Counted from the first letter of the stretch, positions 8,732 to 17,647 are shown. The stretch: 64,000 bases of DNA from Prevotella sp. BV3P1 (GCF_000479005.1 NZ_AWXC01000007.1:62001-126000), one strand, 5' to 3'. Notes: generated from the sequence alone by a model not told the origin. Numbers and translations: made by a program.

Positions 8732-9385
8732 TCAGGAAGGATTGGAAGATTGGGCTTTATTTTTCTTGCGTTTGTTAAGGAAATGCTTGATAACAAAATA
8801 GGCTACCATTAAGCCAAACAGGCTTAATATCACCACCTTGATATGATCGTTGTACTCTAAAATCTTGTCATTGAGCTGTTCTTCCGGTACAATGGAGTGC
8901 AAATACCAACCCAAGGCGGCCAGCACACAATTCCAAATGCCCGCCCCAATGGTGGTGTAGAGCAAGAATTTCCAAAACTTCATCTTGGCTAAGCCGGCGG
9001 GAACCGATATCACTTGCCTGATTCCGGGCAACAATCTGCCGGTCAAGGTGGCTATCACGCCATGGTCATTAAAATATTTTTCGCTCTTTTCTATCTTCTC
9101 TTGGTTCAGCAAACACAGGTGTCCTAACTTGCTGTTGGCAAACCTGTAGACGATGGGTCGTCCCAGATAGTAGGCTGCCACATAGTTGGTTGCCGACCCA
9201 AGGACAGCACCCAGGGTGGCAAAGATGATGACGAGCGTGACGTCCAGATGACCGGCTGCGGCATGATAGGCAGCAGGTGAAACAATCAACTCGGAGGGAA
9301 CGGGGATGACTGTTCCCTCTATATACATTAACAAGAATACTGTCCAGTAGTTAAGATTCCCCATCAGGGAAGAAAACCAATTCAT
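8732..9385 (-). CDS. DedA-family integral membrane protein
   Basis: The 217-residue protein has the DedA/SNARE-associated signatures: EGTVIPVPSELIV near residue 23, GSATNYVAAYYLGR near 60 and GRLLPGIRQVISVPAGLAKM near 115. Several membrane segments are present, including the C-terminal VVILSLFGLMVAYFVIKHFL, and the tail is lysine-rich and cytoplasmic. DedA proteins support envelope integrity, and some members move undecaprenyl phosphate across the membrane; which role applies here is unknown. It is 21 bases downstream of the TPR gene. Confidence 0.92.
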   Translation of the reverse strand: MNWFSSLMGNLNYWTVFLLMYIEGTVIPVPSELIVSPAAYHAAAGHLDVTLVIIFATLGAVLGSATNYVAAYYLGRPIVYRFANSKLGHLCLLNQEKIEKSEKYFNDHGVIATLTGRLLPGIRQVISVPAGLAKMKFWKFLLYTTIGAGIWNCVLAALGWYLHSIVPEEQLNDKILEYNDHIKVVILSLFGLMVAYFVIKHFLNKRKKNKAQSSNPS

Positions 9386-9406
9386 TGTTTTGTCTATTTT
9401 GGCTGG

Positions 9407-10846
9407 TTATTTTTGCTTTCTCTCATCCGTATTTGTTGAAAGCAGGTAGGGATAATACTCTTCAGTACTCATTCCTTCGGGAAACAAGTCGGCCAAAACC
9501 ATTTTCGCTTCCATCGGATTTCTCTCACAAGCCAGCTTTACGGCGTGGGCAAATTCTTTCTTTTTTCCCAGTTCATTGGCACAGCGAGCAAAGTATGCGT
9601 AGCCGTCTTGGCAGGTGTCGCCCATGTCTTTGAAATATGACAAGAATAGGTTGTATGCCAAGTGAACGTATCGACAGTCGTAAACGGATATGGCTATCTG
9701 TAAAAAAGTGCTGGGTGAATTGTCTGAACTTCTAATTGCTTCCTGAAAAACCTCTTGTGCCTTCTCCAGATAATCGTTCTCCAAGAGAATGTGTCCTTTG
9801 AGCAGCAAGGTGTCAGTGTGGTTGTCATTGGGTAGCTTTTCCTTCTTGTCCAAGTAGGCGAGCGCTTCTTCCACGCGCCCCTGCTGTGACAGGGTGAAGG
9901 CTATTTCTTGGTAGATTTCTGGCAAGTTGGATGCCGAATGTCGCCCCATCTTCTCTGCTTTCTTGAAGTGTGTGAGTGCTTCTTCTGGTTTGTTGAGGTG
10001 TAAAAGCGTAACGCCTTTTAGCATCACTACCGACAAATCATCAGGAACCAGCTTGCTATATCGGTCGAAATAATTCAGTGCCTCTTCGTAATTGCCCAAG
10101 CTGAAGAGTCCGTTTGCTTTGGTAAGAATCGCTTCTGCATCATCGGGGTTGATGGCAATGGAGAACTCGCTGCTGGTGATTGAGTCGTTGAAATTACTCT
10201 TCAAGAATTGCAGCATTGCCAGATTGTTCCAGTAGCTCGTTGAGTAGGGATCTTCATCAATCAGTTCTTGGAAGATGTTCTCGCTGTCTTCAAGGTTGCC
10301 AGTGCCCAATGCAATGCGTCCTTTCAGTTCTTTATAACTGTTGTCTTCATTGGGTTCAAGTCGGTCGAACCACTCTTTGGCGAGGTCAAACTCCTCGTAA
10401 TCTGCGTATATGTTGGCGACATCTTGCTTGAATTCTTCCCGCTCCTCATCATCTACCCGCTCAAATCGACGGTGCAACAATTGGTCTGCCTGCTTTGCTT
10501 TTCCATCTATAATCATGATTTCGGCTAACGTATAAGTATATTCCACGTCGTCCTTGTCGTCAACATGACTGATGTATTCGTAGGCACGCTCGACATCACC
10601 GCCTTCCAGAAGCGTTATTCTGGCTTTGACAGTCCATAGGGTTGTTGACCCTGGAAACAGATTTATCGCCTCGTCAAGCACCGCATGCGCGTCGTCTATG
10701 CGACCTTTGCCGCGGTAATACTCTGCGATATCGGCAAATTCATCCGCATCCAAATAGATGGAAAGACCCTGGATATGAGCCTCTTCATATCGCTTTAGGT
10801 TATCCTTGAATTCCTTATTATCAAAAAAGTTATATGCTTCTGCCAT
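9407..10846 (-). CDS. Tetratricopeptide repeat protein
   Basis: This 479-residue soluble protein consists almost wholly of TPR-type helical hairpins, seen in the recurring pattern of A/G at position 8 and W-N-L-A or Y-x-x-A (SYWNNLAMLQFLKSNFNDSI, LFSLGNYEEALNYFDRYSKLVPDD, LLHLNKPEEALTHFKKAEKM). There is no signal peptide, so it is probably a cytoplasmic scaffold. It lies between glnS (36 bases upstream) and the DedA gene and probably shares their transcript. No specific partner can be named. Confidence 0.85.
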   Translation of the reverse strand: MAEAYNFFDNKEFKDNLKRYEEAHIQGLSIYLDADEFADIAEYYRGKGRIDDAHAVLDEAINLFPGSTTLWTVKARITLLEGGDVERAYEYISHVDDKDDVEYTYTLAEIMIIDGKAKQADQLLHRRFERVDDEEREEFKQDVANIYADYEEFDLAKEWFDRLEPNEDNSYKELKGRIALGTGNLEDSENIFQELIDEDPYSTSYWNNLAMLQFLKSNFNDSITSSEFSIAINPDDAEAILTKANGLFSLGNYEEALNYFDRYSKLVPDDLSVVMLKGVTLLHLNKPEEALTHFKKAEKMGRHSASNLPEIYQEIAFTLSQQGRVEEALAYLDKKEKLPNDNHTDTLLLKGHILLENDYLEKAQEVFQEAIRSSDNSPSTFLQIAISVYDCRYVHLAYNLFLSYFKDMGDTCQDGYAYFARCANELGKKKEFAHAVKLACERNPMEAKMVLADLFPEGMSTEEYYPYLLSTNTDERKQK

Positions 10847-10882
10847 CGTACAACGAAAGGAAAAACACCCATGAGGGCAAGG

Positions 10883-12598
10883 TTATTTGTTAACCTTTGC
10901 CCAGGTGTCTTTCAGTCCTACTGTCTTATTGAATACTAAGTGGTCGTCTGTTCTGTCCGGATCGGCCATGAAATAACCAATTCTTTGGAACTGTAGATAC
11001 TCTCCCGGCTGTTTGTCTGCCGCGTATGCTTCAACGTAACAGTTCGGGAACACGCGCAGACTGTCAGGATTGAGTAGTTCATGGAAGTCCCTTTCGTCTG
11101 CACCAGGGTTCTCAACAAAGAACAATCGGTCGTATTCTCGCACCTCTGCCTGTCTACAATGGTCGGCAGATACCCAGTGTAAGGTACCTTTTACCTTTCT
11201 GTTGGCTCCCTCCAAGCCGCTCTTGCTCAGTGGGTCATACTCTGCTTGTATCTCTATAATGTTGCCTTCCTCATCCTTCGTGCATCCCGTACACTTTACG
11301 ATGTAAGCGTTCTTCAATCTAACTTCCTTGCCTGGGGTCATGCGGAAGAACTTCTTCGGAGCGTCCTCCATGAAGTCAGCACGCTCTATCCAGAGGTTTC
11401 GACTAAAGGTGATGTGGTGTGAACCATCGGCCTCGTTCTCCGGATTGTTGATGGCTTCCATCTCTTCTGATTTCCCTTCGGGATAGTTGGTGATGACCAG
11501 TTTCACCGGATCGAGCACCGCACTCACTCGGCATGCCCTCTTGTTGAGGTCATCGCGCACGGCAGCTTCGAGCAGGGCAACGTCGTTTAAGGCATCGAAC
11601 TTGGTGTAACCAATGGAGTTGATGAATTGCCTAATGCTTTCAGGCGAATAGCCACGGCGACGCATACCGCATAGGGTGGGCATACGAGGGTCGTCCCATC
11701 CAGACACCAATCGCTCTTCTACCAGTGAGTGCAGCTTGCGCTTGCTCATTACGGTGTAGGTGAGATTCAGTCGATTGAACTCAATCTGTCGCGGACGGTT
11801 GTCCTGCATGTTATCATCCGAACCATCCATTGTTTTGAGAAAGTCAACAAGATGGTCGTATAATGGGCGGTGAGGAACAAACTCGAGCGTGCAAATGGAG
11901 TGGGTAACACCTTCGAAATAGTCGCTTTGTCCATGGGCGAAGTCGTACATGGGGTATGCGTTCCATTTGGTTCCAGTCCTGTGATGTGGGATGTGTATGA
12001 TGCGATAGATGATAGGATCGCGGAAGTGCATGTTCGGGTTGGCCATGTCTAACTTGGCACGAAGCACCATGCTGCCTTCTACAGCCTCAGGAGTGTTCAT
12101 CTTGTTGAACAGCTCCAACGACTCCTCGATGGGTCGGTCGCGGTAAGGTGAGGCCGTGCCAGGTGTGGTGGGCGTACCTTTTTGCTGAGCAATCTCCTCG
12201 GACGTCTGCTCGTCAATGTAGGCGATTCCTTGCTTAATCATCCACACAGCAAAGTCCCAAAGCTTCTCAAAATAGTCGGAAGCATAATAAACATTTCCCC
12301 ATTTGAATCCCAACCAGCTGATGTCATGCAGGATGTTCTCCACATATTCGTTGTTTTCTTTGCTGGGATTGGTGTCGTCGAACCGAAGATTGCACACTCC
12401 GTTGTATTTTTCGGCGATGCCAAAGTCCATGCAGATGGCCTTGGCGTGACCTATATGCAGATAGCCATTGGGTTCTGGAGGGAAGCGTGTTTGAATGCGA
12501 CCGCCATTCTTACCCTTGGCAAGGTCGTCTTCAACGAGTTGCTCCACAAAACTCAAACTCTTCTTCTCTTCCGTGTTATGATCCTCTTTTACTGTCAT
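10883..12598 (-). CDS. glnS: Glutaminyl-tRNA synthetase
   Basis: Charges tRNA-Gln directly with glutamine. The protein has the class I signature PPEPNGYLHIGHAKAI near residue 40, YNLRFDDTNP-like LRFDDTNPSKE, and the KMSKS-equivalent VMSKRKL near 265, with the beta-barrel anticodon-binding region behind it. ATG 12598 gives 571 residues beginning MTVKEDHN; a start 10 codons earlier would not be family-like. A promoter lies at 12672-12679. Presence of GlnRS rather than only GatCAB fits Bacteroidales. Confidence 0.96.
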   Translation of the reverse strand: MTVKEDHNTEEKKSLSFVEQLVEDDLAKGKNGGRIQTRFPPEPNGYLHIGHAKAICMDFGIAEKYNGVCNLRFDDTNPSKENNEYVENILHDISWLGFKWGNVYYASDYFEKLWDFAVWMIKQGIAYIDEQTSEEIAQQKGTPTTPGTASPYRDRPIEESLELFNKMNTPEAVEGSMVLRAKLDMANPNMHFRDPIIYRIIHIPHHRTGTKWNAYPMYDFAHGQSDYFEGVTHSICTLEFVPHRPLYDHLVDFLKTMDGSDDNMQDNRPRQIEFNRLNLTYTVMSKRKLHSLVEERLVSGWDDPRMPTLCGMRRRGYSPESIRQFINSIGYTKFDALNDVALLEAAVRDDLNKRACRVSAVLDPVKLVITNYPEGKSEEMEAINNPENEADGSHHITFSRNLWIERADFMEDAPKKFFRMTPGKEVRLKNAYIVKCTGCTKDEEGNIIEIQAEYDPLSKSGLEGANRKVKGTLHWVSADHCRQAEVREYDRLFFVENPGADERDFHELLNPDSLRVFPNCYVEAYAADKQPGEYLQFQRIGYFMADPDRTDDHLVFNKTVGLKDTWAKVNK

Positions 12599-12671
12599 AA
12601 TATTTAATGTTAGTGATGCAAGAACCATGTCTCCATGCGTCTTGTCGTCTACATAATCGTTGTAATGACTG

Positions 12672-12679
12672 CAAAGATA
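12672..12679 (-). promoter_or_regulatory. -7 box for glnS
   Basis: TATCTTTG on the minus strand, 74 bases before the glnS start codon. The -33 box is not clear. Confidence 0.45.
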
Positions 12680-12863
12680 CGAAAAAACTTAAGATATAAT
12701 AGGTGTGGATGGATAAGATTTTACACCTTTTTCTTGAATTATGATATAGACGAATCGTGTTTCAGCACAATTGCTGTCGATGATGACGTGCGGCATGCGT
12801 CCTGTCATACCCAAACGAAAAACGCTTGAAACTCCTTATTTACAGGACTTCCAGGCGTTATAG

Positions 12864-12936
12864 TTGCGGAGACATGACTCGAACATGTGACCTCCAGGTT
12901 ATGAGCCTGGCGAGCTACCAACTGCTCCACTCCGCG
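12864..12936 (-). tRNA. Initiator tRNA-fMet(CAT)
   Basis: The minus strand folds as a tRNA with anticodon arm CCAGG-CTCATAA-CCTGG (anticodon CAT) and T arm ATGTTCGAGTCAT. The acceptor stem is CGCGGAG against CTCCGCA, leaving a C1-A72 mismatch, the hallmark of bacterial initiator tRNA. I therefore call it initiator rather than elongator Met. Confidence 0.88.
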
Positions 12937-12960
12937 ATGTTGTTTTCTTGTTTGCGATTG

Positions 12961-12992
12961 CAAAGGTACGGCTTTTTGGCGAGATAAACAAA
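12961..12992 (-). promoter_or_regulatory. Promoter of the initiator tRNA
   Basis: TACCTTTG (12968-12961) with TTTG (12992-12989) 20 bases upstream on the minus strand; transcript start would fall just before the tRNA. Confidence 0.65.
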
Positions 12993-13179
12993 TATTTCTT
13001 TCTTAATTTTATTGAAATATGGTGGATAATCCTTCTAAATGATTAGAAATCAGTTGGATAATACGGATGTCATCCTGCGTATCTATTCAACGGAAGTCTA
13101 AACCATGTTGCCTCTGTCTTTCATTTTGCGCAAAACATAGCTCAAAGACCTTTGACAATGCGGTATGTTTTCGTGTTTT

Positions 13180-13267
13180 CAATTGCATTGACTTTGGCGT
13201 CCAAAGTCAATGCAATTGGACGTTAAAGTCAATGAGTTTGGATGTCAATATCATAGACATTGGTTTT
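13180..13267. repeat. 22-nt periodic near-palindrome array, cluster B (4 units) with an 18-bp perfect hairpin
   Basis: Units start at 13180, 13202, 13224 and 13246. The cores of units 1 and 2 (AATTGCATTGACTTT and AAAGTCAATGCAATT) are exact reverse complements, so 13180-13218 forms a perfect 18-bp stem with a 3-base loop (CGT). The array lies in the 525-base gap between the initiator tRNA promoter and the TetR-type gene, in which I find no gene. Confidence 0.78.
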
Positions 13268-13380
13268 CGGGGTGGATGCGCTTGTGTGCCTGTTGGATGG
13301 TTTACTCAATCTAAATCACTAAAAATGGTTGCCCATCCTGTAAAGGGTGTCTTAAAAAACCTTTTTTTCTGTCTTGTATG

Positions 13381-13412
13381 CTTGCACGCATAAAATAAAA
13401 AACATACATTTG
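13381..13412 (+). promoter_or_regulatory. Promoter of the TetR-fabG unit
   Basis: CTTG (13381-13384) and TACATTTG (13405-13412) are 20 bases apart on the plus strand, a near-consensus Bacteroidetes promoter, giving a leader of about 45 bases before ATG 13462. Confidence 0.6.
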
Positions 13413-13447
13413 CACATCATAAAAGGTTTGTGCAATCAACCTGAAGA

Positions 13448-13454
13448 AAGGAGG
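13448..13454 (+). promoter_or_regulatory. Strong Shine-Dalgarno sequence
   Basis: AAGGAGG lies 7 bases before ATG 13462. Such a full anti-16S match is uncommon in Bacteroidetes, most of whose genes here have A-rich leaders instead, and it fixes the start of the regulator gene. Confidence 0.7.
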
Positions 13455-13461
13455 AAAATAG

Positions 13462-14061
13462 ATGTCAATATCAAAAACAAGGCGGTTATTGGTGGACGTG
13501 GCGAGGCAATTGTTTGCCAAGAATGGCGTGGCCAATACCACCATGAATGACATTGCGTTGGCCTCTGGAAAGGGGAGACGCACGCTGTACACCTATTTTA
13601 GTTCCAAGGAGGCGGTGTTCTATGCAGTCATCGAGTCAGAACTCGAACGCCTCAGTGACAAGTTGGATGAGGTGGCCAACAAGAAGATTGCGCCACAAGA
13701 TAAAATCATCGAACTCATTTATACCCATCTCAGTATGATTCGCGAAACGGTGGTGCGCAATGGTAATTTGCGCGCAGAGTTCTTCCGTAACATCTGGATG
13801 GTGGAGAAGATGAGGAAGAATTTTGATGAAGATGAAATTGAACTCTTCCGTCGCGTCTACTCGGAAGGGAAGGAGGATGGAGAGTTCGACATCGAGAACG
13901 TTCAACTGGTGGCTGACATCACGCATTATTGCATTAAAGGACTTGAGGTGCCATTCATCTACGGACGCTTGGGACATGGATTGACAGAAGAGAGCAGCAA
14001 ACCACTGGTTGCTAAGGTGGTTTACGGCGCTTTGGGCAAGTTGAGTCCCAAAAAAGAGTAG
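13462..14061 (+). CDS. TetR/AcrR-family transcriptional regulator
   Basis: A 199-residue protein with the TetR N-terminal DNA-binding domain: AARQLFAKNG-like VARQLFAKNGVANTTMNDIALASGKGRRTLYTYFSSKEAVFYAVIE spans helices 1-4, and TLYTYFSSKE is the recognition-helix signature. The C-terminal helical ligand domain is variable and the inducer cannot be predicted. It lies 48 bases upstream of fabG on the same strand, so it may control or share transcription with a fatty-acid gene. It has an unusually strong Shine-Dalgarno sequence. Confidence 0.9.
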   Translation: MSISKTRRLLVDVARQLFAKNGVANTTMNDIALASGKGRRTLYTYFSSKEAVFYAVIESELERLSDKLDEVANKKIAPQDKIIELIYTHLSMIRETVVRNGNLRAEFFRNIWMVEKMRKNFDEDEIELFRRVYSEGKEDGEFDIENVQLVADITHYCIKGLEVPFIYGRLGHGLTEESSKPLVAKVVYGALGKLSPKKE

Positions 14062-14109
14062 CAAGTAATTCACAATCAAATATTAACTTCAATATTAACA
14101 CATTCAATT

Positions 14110-14862
14110 ATGGGAATATTAACAGGAAAAACAGCCCTCATCACAGGTGCTGCACGTGGAATAGGAAAGGCTATCGCCATGCGATTCGCTCAAGAAGGTG
14201 CCAACATCGCATTCACAGATTTAGTGATTGACGAAGAACATGGTGGTAAAGAAACCGAGCGTGAGCTTGCCGCACTGGGCGTACAAGTGAAAGGTTATGC
14301 GGGCAATGCTGCCGATTTTGAAAATACAGCCGCATTGGTTAGTCAAATTAAAGAGGATTTCGGTTCAATAGACATCTTGGTCAACAACGCCGGTATCACC
14401 AAAGACGGTTTGATGTTGCGCATGACTGAGGCTCAATGGGACGCCGTGATCAACGTCAACTTGAAGAGCGCGTTTAATTTCATCCATGCCTGCGTGCCTG
14501 TCATGCTGCGTCAGCGTCAAGGTTCTATCATCAACATGGCTTCCGTGGTGGGTGTTCATGGCAATGCCGGTCAGGCTAATTACGCTGCATCTAAGGCGGG
14601 AATGATTGCGTTGGCTAAGTCGGTTGGACAGGAAATGGGTCCCAAAGGCATCCGTGCTAATGCCATTGCACCGGGATTTATCGATACGGCTATGACCCAG
14701 ACATTGCCCGAGAAGATTCGTCAGGAGTGGATTGATAAGATTCCTTTGCGCCGTGGTGGAACGGTTGAGGATATTGCCAGCTGCGCTTTGTTCTTGGCTT
14801 CCGACCTCTCAAGCTACATCAGCGGTCAGGTAATCCAGGTTGATGGGGGAATGAATATGTAG
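14110..14862 (+). CDS. fabG: 3-oxoacyl-[acyl-carrier-protein] reductase
   Basis: FabG reduces 3-oxoacyl-ACP with NADPH in fatty-acid elongation. The 250 residues carry the short-chain dehydrogenase cofactor loop TGAARGIGKAIA, NNAGITKDGLMLRM near residue 95, the catalytic Ser of NMASVVGVHGNAGQ, and YAASK with catalytic Tyr and Lys. The C-terminus SSYISGQVIQVDGGMNM is characteristic. It follows the TetR-type regulator, and no other fab genes are adjacent. The stop is followed by an octamer-repeat region. Confidence 0.93.
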   Translation: MGILTGKTALITGAARGIGKAIAMRFAQEGANIAFTDLVIDEEHGGKETERELAALGVQVKGYAGNAADFENTAALVSQIKEDFGSIDILVNNAGITKDGLMLRMTEAQWDAVINVNLKSAFNFIHACVPVMLRQRQGSIINMASVVGVHGNAGQANYAASKAGMIALAKSVGQEMGPKGIRANAIAPGFIDTAMTQTLPEKIRQEWIDKIPLRRGGTVEDIASCALFLASDLSSYISGQVIQVDGGMNM

Positions 14863-14871
14863 AGTTTTTAG

Positions 14872-15150
14872 GAGTTGACGAGTTGACGAGTTCACAAGTT
14901 GACGAGTTGATAGTTTTGTTACTTGACGAGTCTATGTAAGATCTAACAGCTTGTTAACTCGTCAACAAAATGACAAGTTGACGGGTACATAGTTTCGTTA
15001 TTGGCCAAATCAATAAAAGGTCTAACAGCTTGTCAACTTGTTAACTCGTTAACTAAAATGATAAGTAGACGAGTACATAGTTTCGTTATTAGGCAAATCA
15101 ATAAAAGGTCTAACAGCTTGTCAACTCGTCAACTTGTCAACTCGTGAACT
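14872..15150. repeat. Period-8 octamer tandem repeats with an 80-88 bp higher-order repeat
   Basis: The intergenic region between fabG and the RluA-type gene opens with tandem octamers of GAGTTGAC and closes with their complement (GTCAACTC). Inside, a longer block marked by CTAACAGCTTGT recurs at about 14943, 15022 and 15110. The octamers at the two ends are inverted, so the region can fold on itself. No gene is visible here. Confidence 0.75.
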
Positions 15151-15167
15151 AAACAACGAATCCTTCC

Positions 15168-15851
15168 ATGCTCCCTCTTTACGAAGACAATCACATCATC
15201 ATTGTTTCCAAGCGGAGCGGTGAAATCGTTCAAGGTGATAAAACCGGGGACGAACCGCTTTCGGAGACAGTTAAACAGTACATCAAGGAGAAATACCACA
15301 AGCCGGGAAATGTTTTCTTGGGCGTGGTTCATCGCCTTGACCGGCCTGTTTGGGGACTCGTTGTCTTCGCCAAAACATCTAAGGCCTTGACACGCCTCAA
15401 CAAGATGTTTAAAGATGGACAGGTGCATAAAACGTATTGGGCCATCACAAAGAATGCACCACCTGCAGAAGAAGGCGTGCTGACCGATTGGTTAGTGCGC
15501 AACGAGCGGCAAAACAAGAGTTATGCGCATCCGCAAGAGGTGCCAAATGCGAAGAAAGCAGTACTCAAATATCGTGTCATTGCCCATTCGGATCGTTATC
15601 ATCTCATAGAGGTGAATTTGCTAACGGGTCGACATCATCAAATACGTTGTCAGCTTGCCAACATGGGATGTGCTATCAAAGGCGACCTGAAATATGGTGC
15701 ACCTCGCAGTAATCCCGATGGCAGTATCAGTCTGTTGGCACGCCGAATAACGTTTGTTCACCCCGTTTCAAAAGAAAATATTGTTGTTGATGCTCCGTTG
15801 CCGCCCAATGATAACCTGTGGGAGGCATTGGCATCGGCCGTTATACCCTAA
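15168..15851 (+). CDS. RluA-family RNA pseudouridine synthase
   Basis: The 227-residue protein isomerises uridine to pseudouridine in RNA. GVVHRLDRPVWGLVVFAKTSKAL (about 50-72) holds the catalytic aspartate in HRLDRP, and LLTGRHHQIRCQLANMGCAIKGDLKYGA is the second conserved RluA block. No S4 domain is present, so it is a short, single-domain member like RluC/RluD catalytic cores; the target site is unknown. The ATG at 15168 begins straight into the fold (MLPLYEDNHIIIVSKRSGE). cmk follows 29 bases later. Confidence 0.9.
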   Translation: MLPLYEDNHIIIVSKRSGEIVQGDKTGDEPLSETVKQYIKEKYHKPGNVFLGVVHRLDRPVWGLVVFAKTSKALTRLNKMFKDGQVHKTYWAITKNAPPAEEGVLTDWLVRNERQNKSYAHPQEVPNAKKAVLKYRVIAHSDRYHLIEVNLLTGRHHQIRCQLANMGCAIKGDLKYGAPRSNPDGSISLLARRITFVHPVSKENIVVDAPLPPNDNLWEALASAVIP

Positions 15852-15880
15852 ATAAGATATCGTTATACCCTATATAAGAA

Positions 15881-16576
15881 ATGAAGAAAATCGTGATTGC
15901 CATTGACGGCTATTCATCATGTGGCAAAAGTACCATGGCCAAGAATTTGGCTCGCCAGTTGGGATATGTCTATGTAGACACGGGTGCTATGTACCGCGCC
16001 GTGACGCTCTATGCGTTGCGCCATCAGTTGTTTGAAGCCGATGGTGAGGTGAATGCCGCATCCTTGCAACGGGACATGCCCGACATTCGCATTTCTTTCC
16101 GATTCAATAAACAGACGGGCAAGCCCGACACTTACCTGAATGACGAGTTGGTAGAACAAGAAATCAGGACGATGCAGGTGAGCGAAAGGGTCAGTAAGAT
16201 AGCGGCTCTCCCCTTTGTACGCACCGCCTTGGTGGCTCAACAACAACGCATGGGTGGGGACAAGGGCATCGTGATGGATGGCCGTGACATCGGAACGGTG
16301 GTGTTTCCGCATGCCGAACTCAAAATATTTGTAACGGCTTCTGCCGAAGTTCGTGCGCAACGTCGCTATGATGAGTTACAGCAAAAGGGCATGCCTGCTC
16401 GTTATGACGACATATTGAAGAACGTGCAAGAGCGCGATTACATCGACTCTCATCGTGAGGTGTCGCCTCTTCGCAAGGCTGAGGATGCTGTCGAACTGGA
16501 CAACAGCAACCTAACGATTGATGAACAACAACAATGGCTCTTGAATCAAGTAGACAAAGTGCTTCAACAGGAGTAG
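15881..16576 (+). CDS. cmk: Cytidylate kinase
   Basis: Phosphorylates CMP and dCMP to the diphosphates. The 231-residue protein has the P-loop [15 protein letters not shown] at the N-terminus, [35 protein letters not shown] (nucleotide-binding region near 130) and the LID region [11 protein letters not shown]. Length is normal for Cmk. It is on the same strand as, and 29 bases behind, the pseudouridine synthase gene. Confidence 0.95.
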   Translation: MKKIVIAIDGYSSCGKSTMAKNLARQLGYVYVDTGAMYRAVTLYALRHQLFEADGEVNAASLQRDMPDIRISFRFNKQTGKPDTYLNDELVEQEIRTMQVSERVSKIAALPFVRTALVAQQQRMGGDKGIVMDGRDIGTVVFPHAELKIFVTASAEVRAQRRYDELQQKGMPARYDDILKNVQERDYIDSHREVSPLRKAEDAVELDNSNLTIDEQQQWLLNQVDKVLQQE

Positions 16577-16660
16577 TGATGACACTTTTTGACAGTTGTC
16601 CTTCTCATAGACAAAGCTCTCGTTGGATGTAACGATATACAAATTTAATTTTAAACAATT

Positions 16661-17308
16661 ATGAAGATGAGCAAATCAATTTCATTTAGTTCGGCCTTTC
16701 GCCTCTTGGCCCTTGCGCTGTTCGTTACGCTCACTGTCCAAGTAAAGGCGCAGCGTCGTCCTGCCGATTACCAAGTAGCAGAAGGTGTGGTGCTTTACCG
16801 TGGCACGCCTTTGTCCATGGCCGATGTGTATTCGTTTGTCAATTTGGGATATGGTTATGCTAAAGATGCTTATCATGTTTACTATCTTGGCGATGTGTTG
16901 CGGTACGTTGATCCTCGTACATTCAGGTTAAAACGTGATGACTATCATCGTCCGTACGATGGTGATGACGGTTTTATGTATCGTTCACGGGGATATATGA
17001 TTATGTCGCATGCCGTGCTGTTCAATGGCAAAAACGTAGAAGGAGCCTCGGCGCGTAGCTTTCAAGACCTGGGTGGATATTACGGAAAAGATACTTTCAA
17101 CGTGTTCTATATGGGACGCAAGCTGTCTGGTGCCAGCGGTAATTCGTTTCGGTATTTAGGCGATGGCTATGCGAAAGATTCTTTTGACGTTTATTTCATG
17201 GGCCGTAAAGTTAACGGTGCCAGCTCTAGTTCCTTCCAAGTTGTGGGCGATGGCTACGCCGAAGATACTTTCAACACCTATTATCAAGGGCAGAAAATCG
17301 CTGACTAA
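16661..17308 (+). CDS. DKNYY-type repeat secreted protein
   Basis: The 215-residue product has a signal peptide (to about residue 30, ending VKAQ) and at least four copies of a repeat of about 25-30 residues of the form L-G-x-G-Y-[AG]-K-D-x-[FY]-x-V-Y-[YF]-[ML]-G-[RK] (GYAKDAYHVYYLG, YYGKDTFNVFYMGRK, GYAKDSFDVYFMGRK, GYAEDTFNTYYQGQK). This resembles the DKNYY family, whose function is unknown. The envelope location is an inference from the signal peptide. An octamer-repeat region follows its stop codon by one base. Confidence 0.78.
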   Translation: MKMSKSISFSSAFRLLALALFVTLTVQVKAQRRPADYQVAEGVVLYRGTPLSMADVYSFVNLGYGYAKDAYHVYYLGDVLRYVDPRTFRLKRDDYHRPYDGDDGFMYRSRGYMIMSHAVLFNGKNVEGASARSFQDLGGYYGKDTFNVFYMGRKLSGASGNSFRYLGDGYAKDSFDVYFMGRKVNGASSSSFQVVGDGYAEDTFNTYYQGQKIAD

Positions 17309-17309
17309 A

Positions 17310-17412
17310 CTCACCAACTTATAAACTTATAAACTCAAAAACTCATTAACTTATAAACGCAACAATACACCAAACTCACCAACTTATAAACTCAAAAACT
17401 CAAAAACTCACA
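17310..17412. repeat. Period-8 octamer repeats (CTTATAAA / CTCAAAAA type)
   Basis: Directly after the DKNYY stop codon and ending 1 base before the next ATG, the sequence is built from octamers CTCACCAA, CTTATAAA, CTCAAAAA and CTCATTAA in two runs split by a 17-base stretch. It fills the whole gap, so the leader of the next gene is repeat sequence. Confidence 0.75.
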
Positions 17413-17413
17413 A

Positions 17414-17647
17414 ATGATTCATGGACATGAAGTCCTGCAAATGATGCAGGGAAACAGCTATTCAAGCAAAGAAGAATTAGTAAAAGCAATCATCAGTCGC
17501 TTCGGAGAAGCCGAACGCTTTTATACTTGTTCGGCAGAAGGAATGACAGCGGCGCAGTTGGTCGACTTTCTCGAGCAGCGCGGCAAGTTTAAGCCTGCGC
17601 ATTCAGATGGTTTTACCGTAGACACGTCAAAAGTGTGTAACCATTAA
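17414..17647 (+). CDS. YecH-like (DUF2492) small protein
   Basis: A 77-residue protein matching the YecH family pattern: IHGHEVLQMM at the N-terminus, F-G-E-A-E-R-F-Y-T-C-S-A-E-G-M in the middle, FLEQRGKF, and a C-terminal D-T-S-K-V-C-N-H. The conserved His and Cys residues (HGH, TCSAEG, CNH) suggest metal binding, as proposed for the family; the function is unproven. It stands alone after the octamer-repeat region. Confidence 0.8.
   Translation: MIHGHEVLQMMQGNSYSSKEELVKAIISRFGEAERFYTCSAEGMTAAQLVDFLEQRGKFKPAHSDGFTVDTSKVCNH

Noticed and set aside
13067-13393. 108-residue frame over repeat cluster B
   Set aside because: Encoded mainly by the palindromic repeats; periodic translation of a non-coding array.
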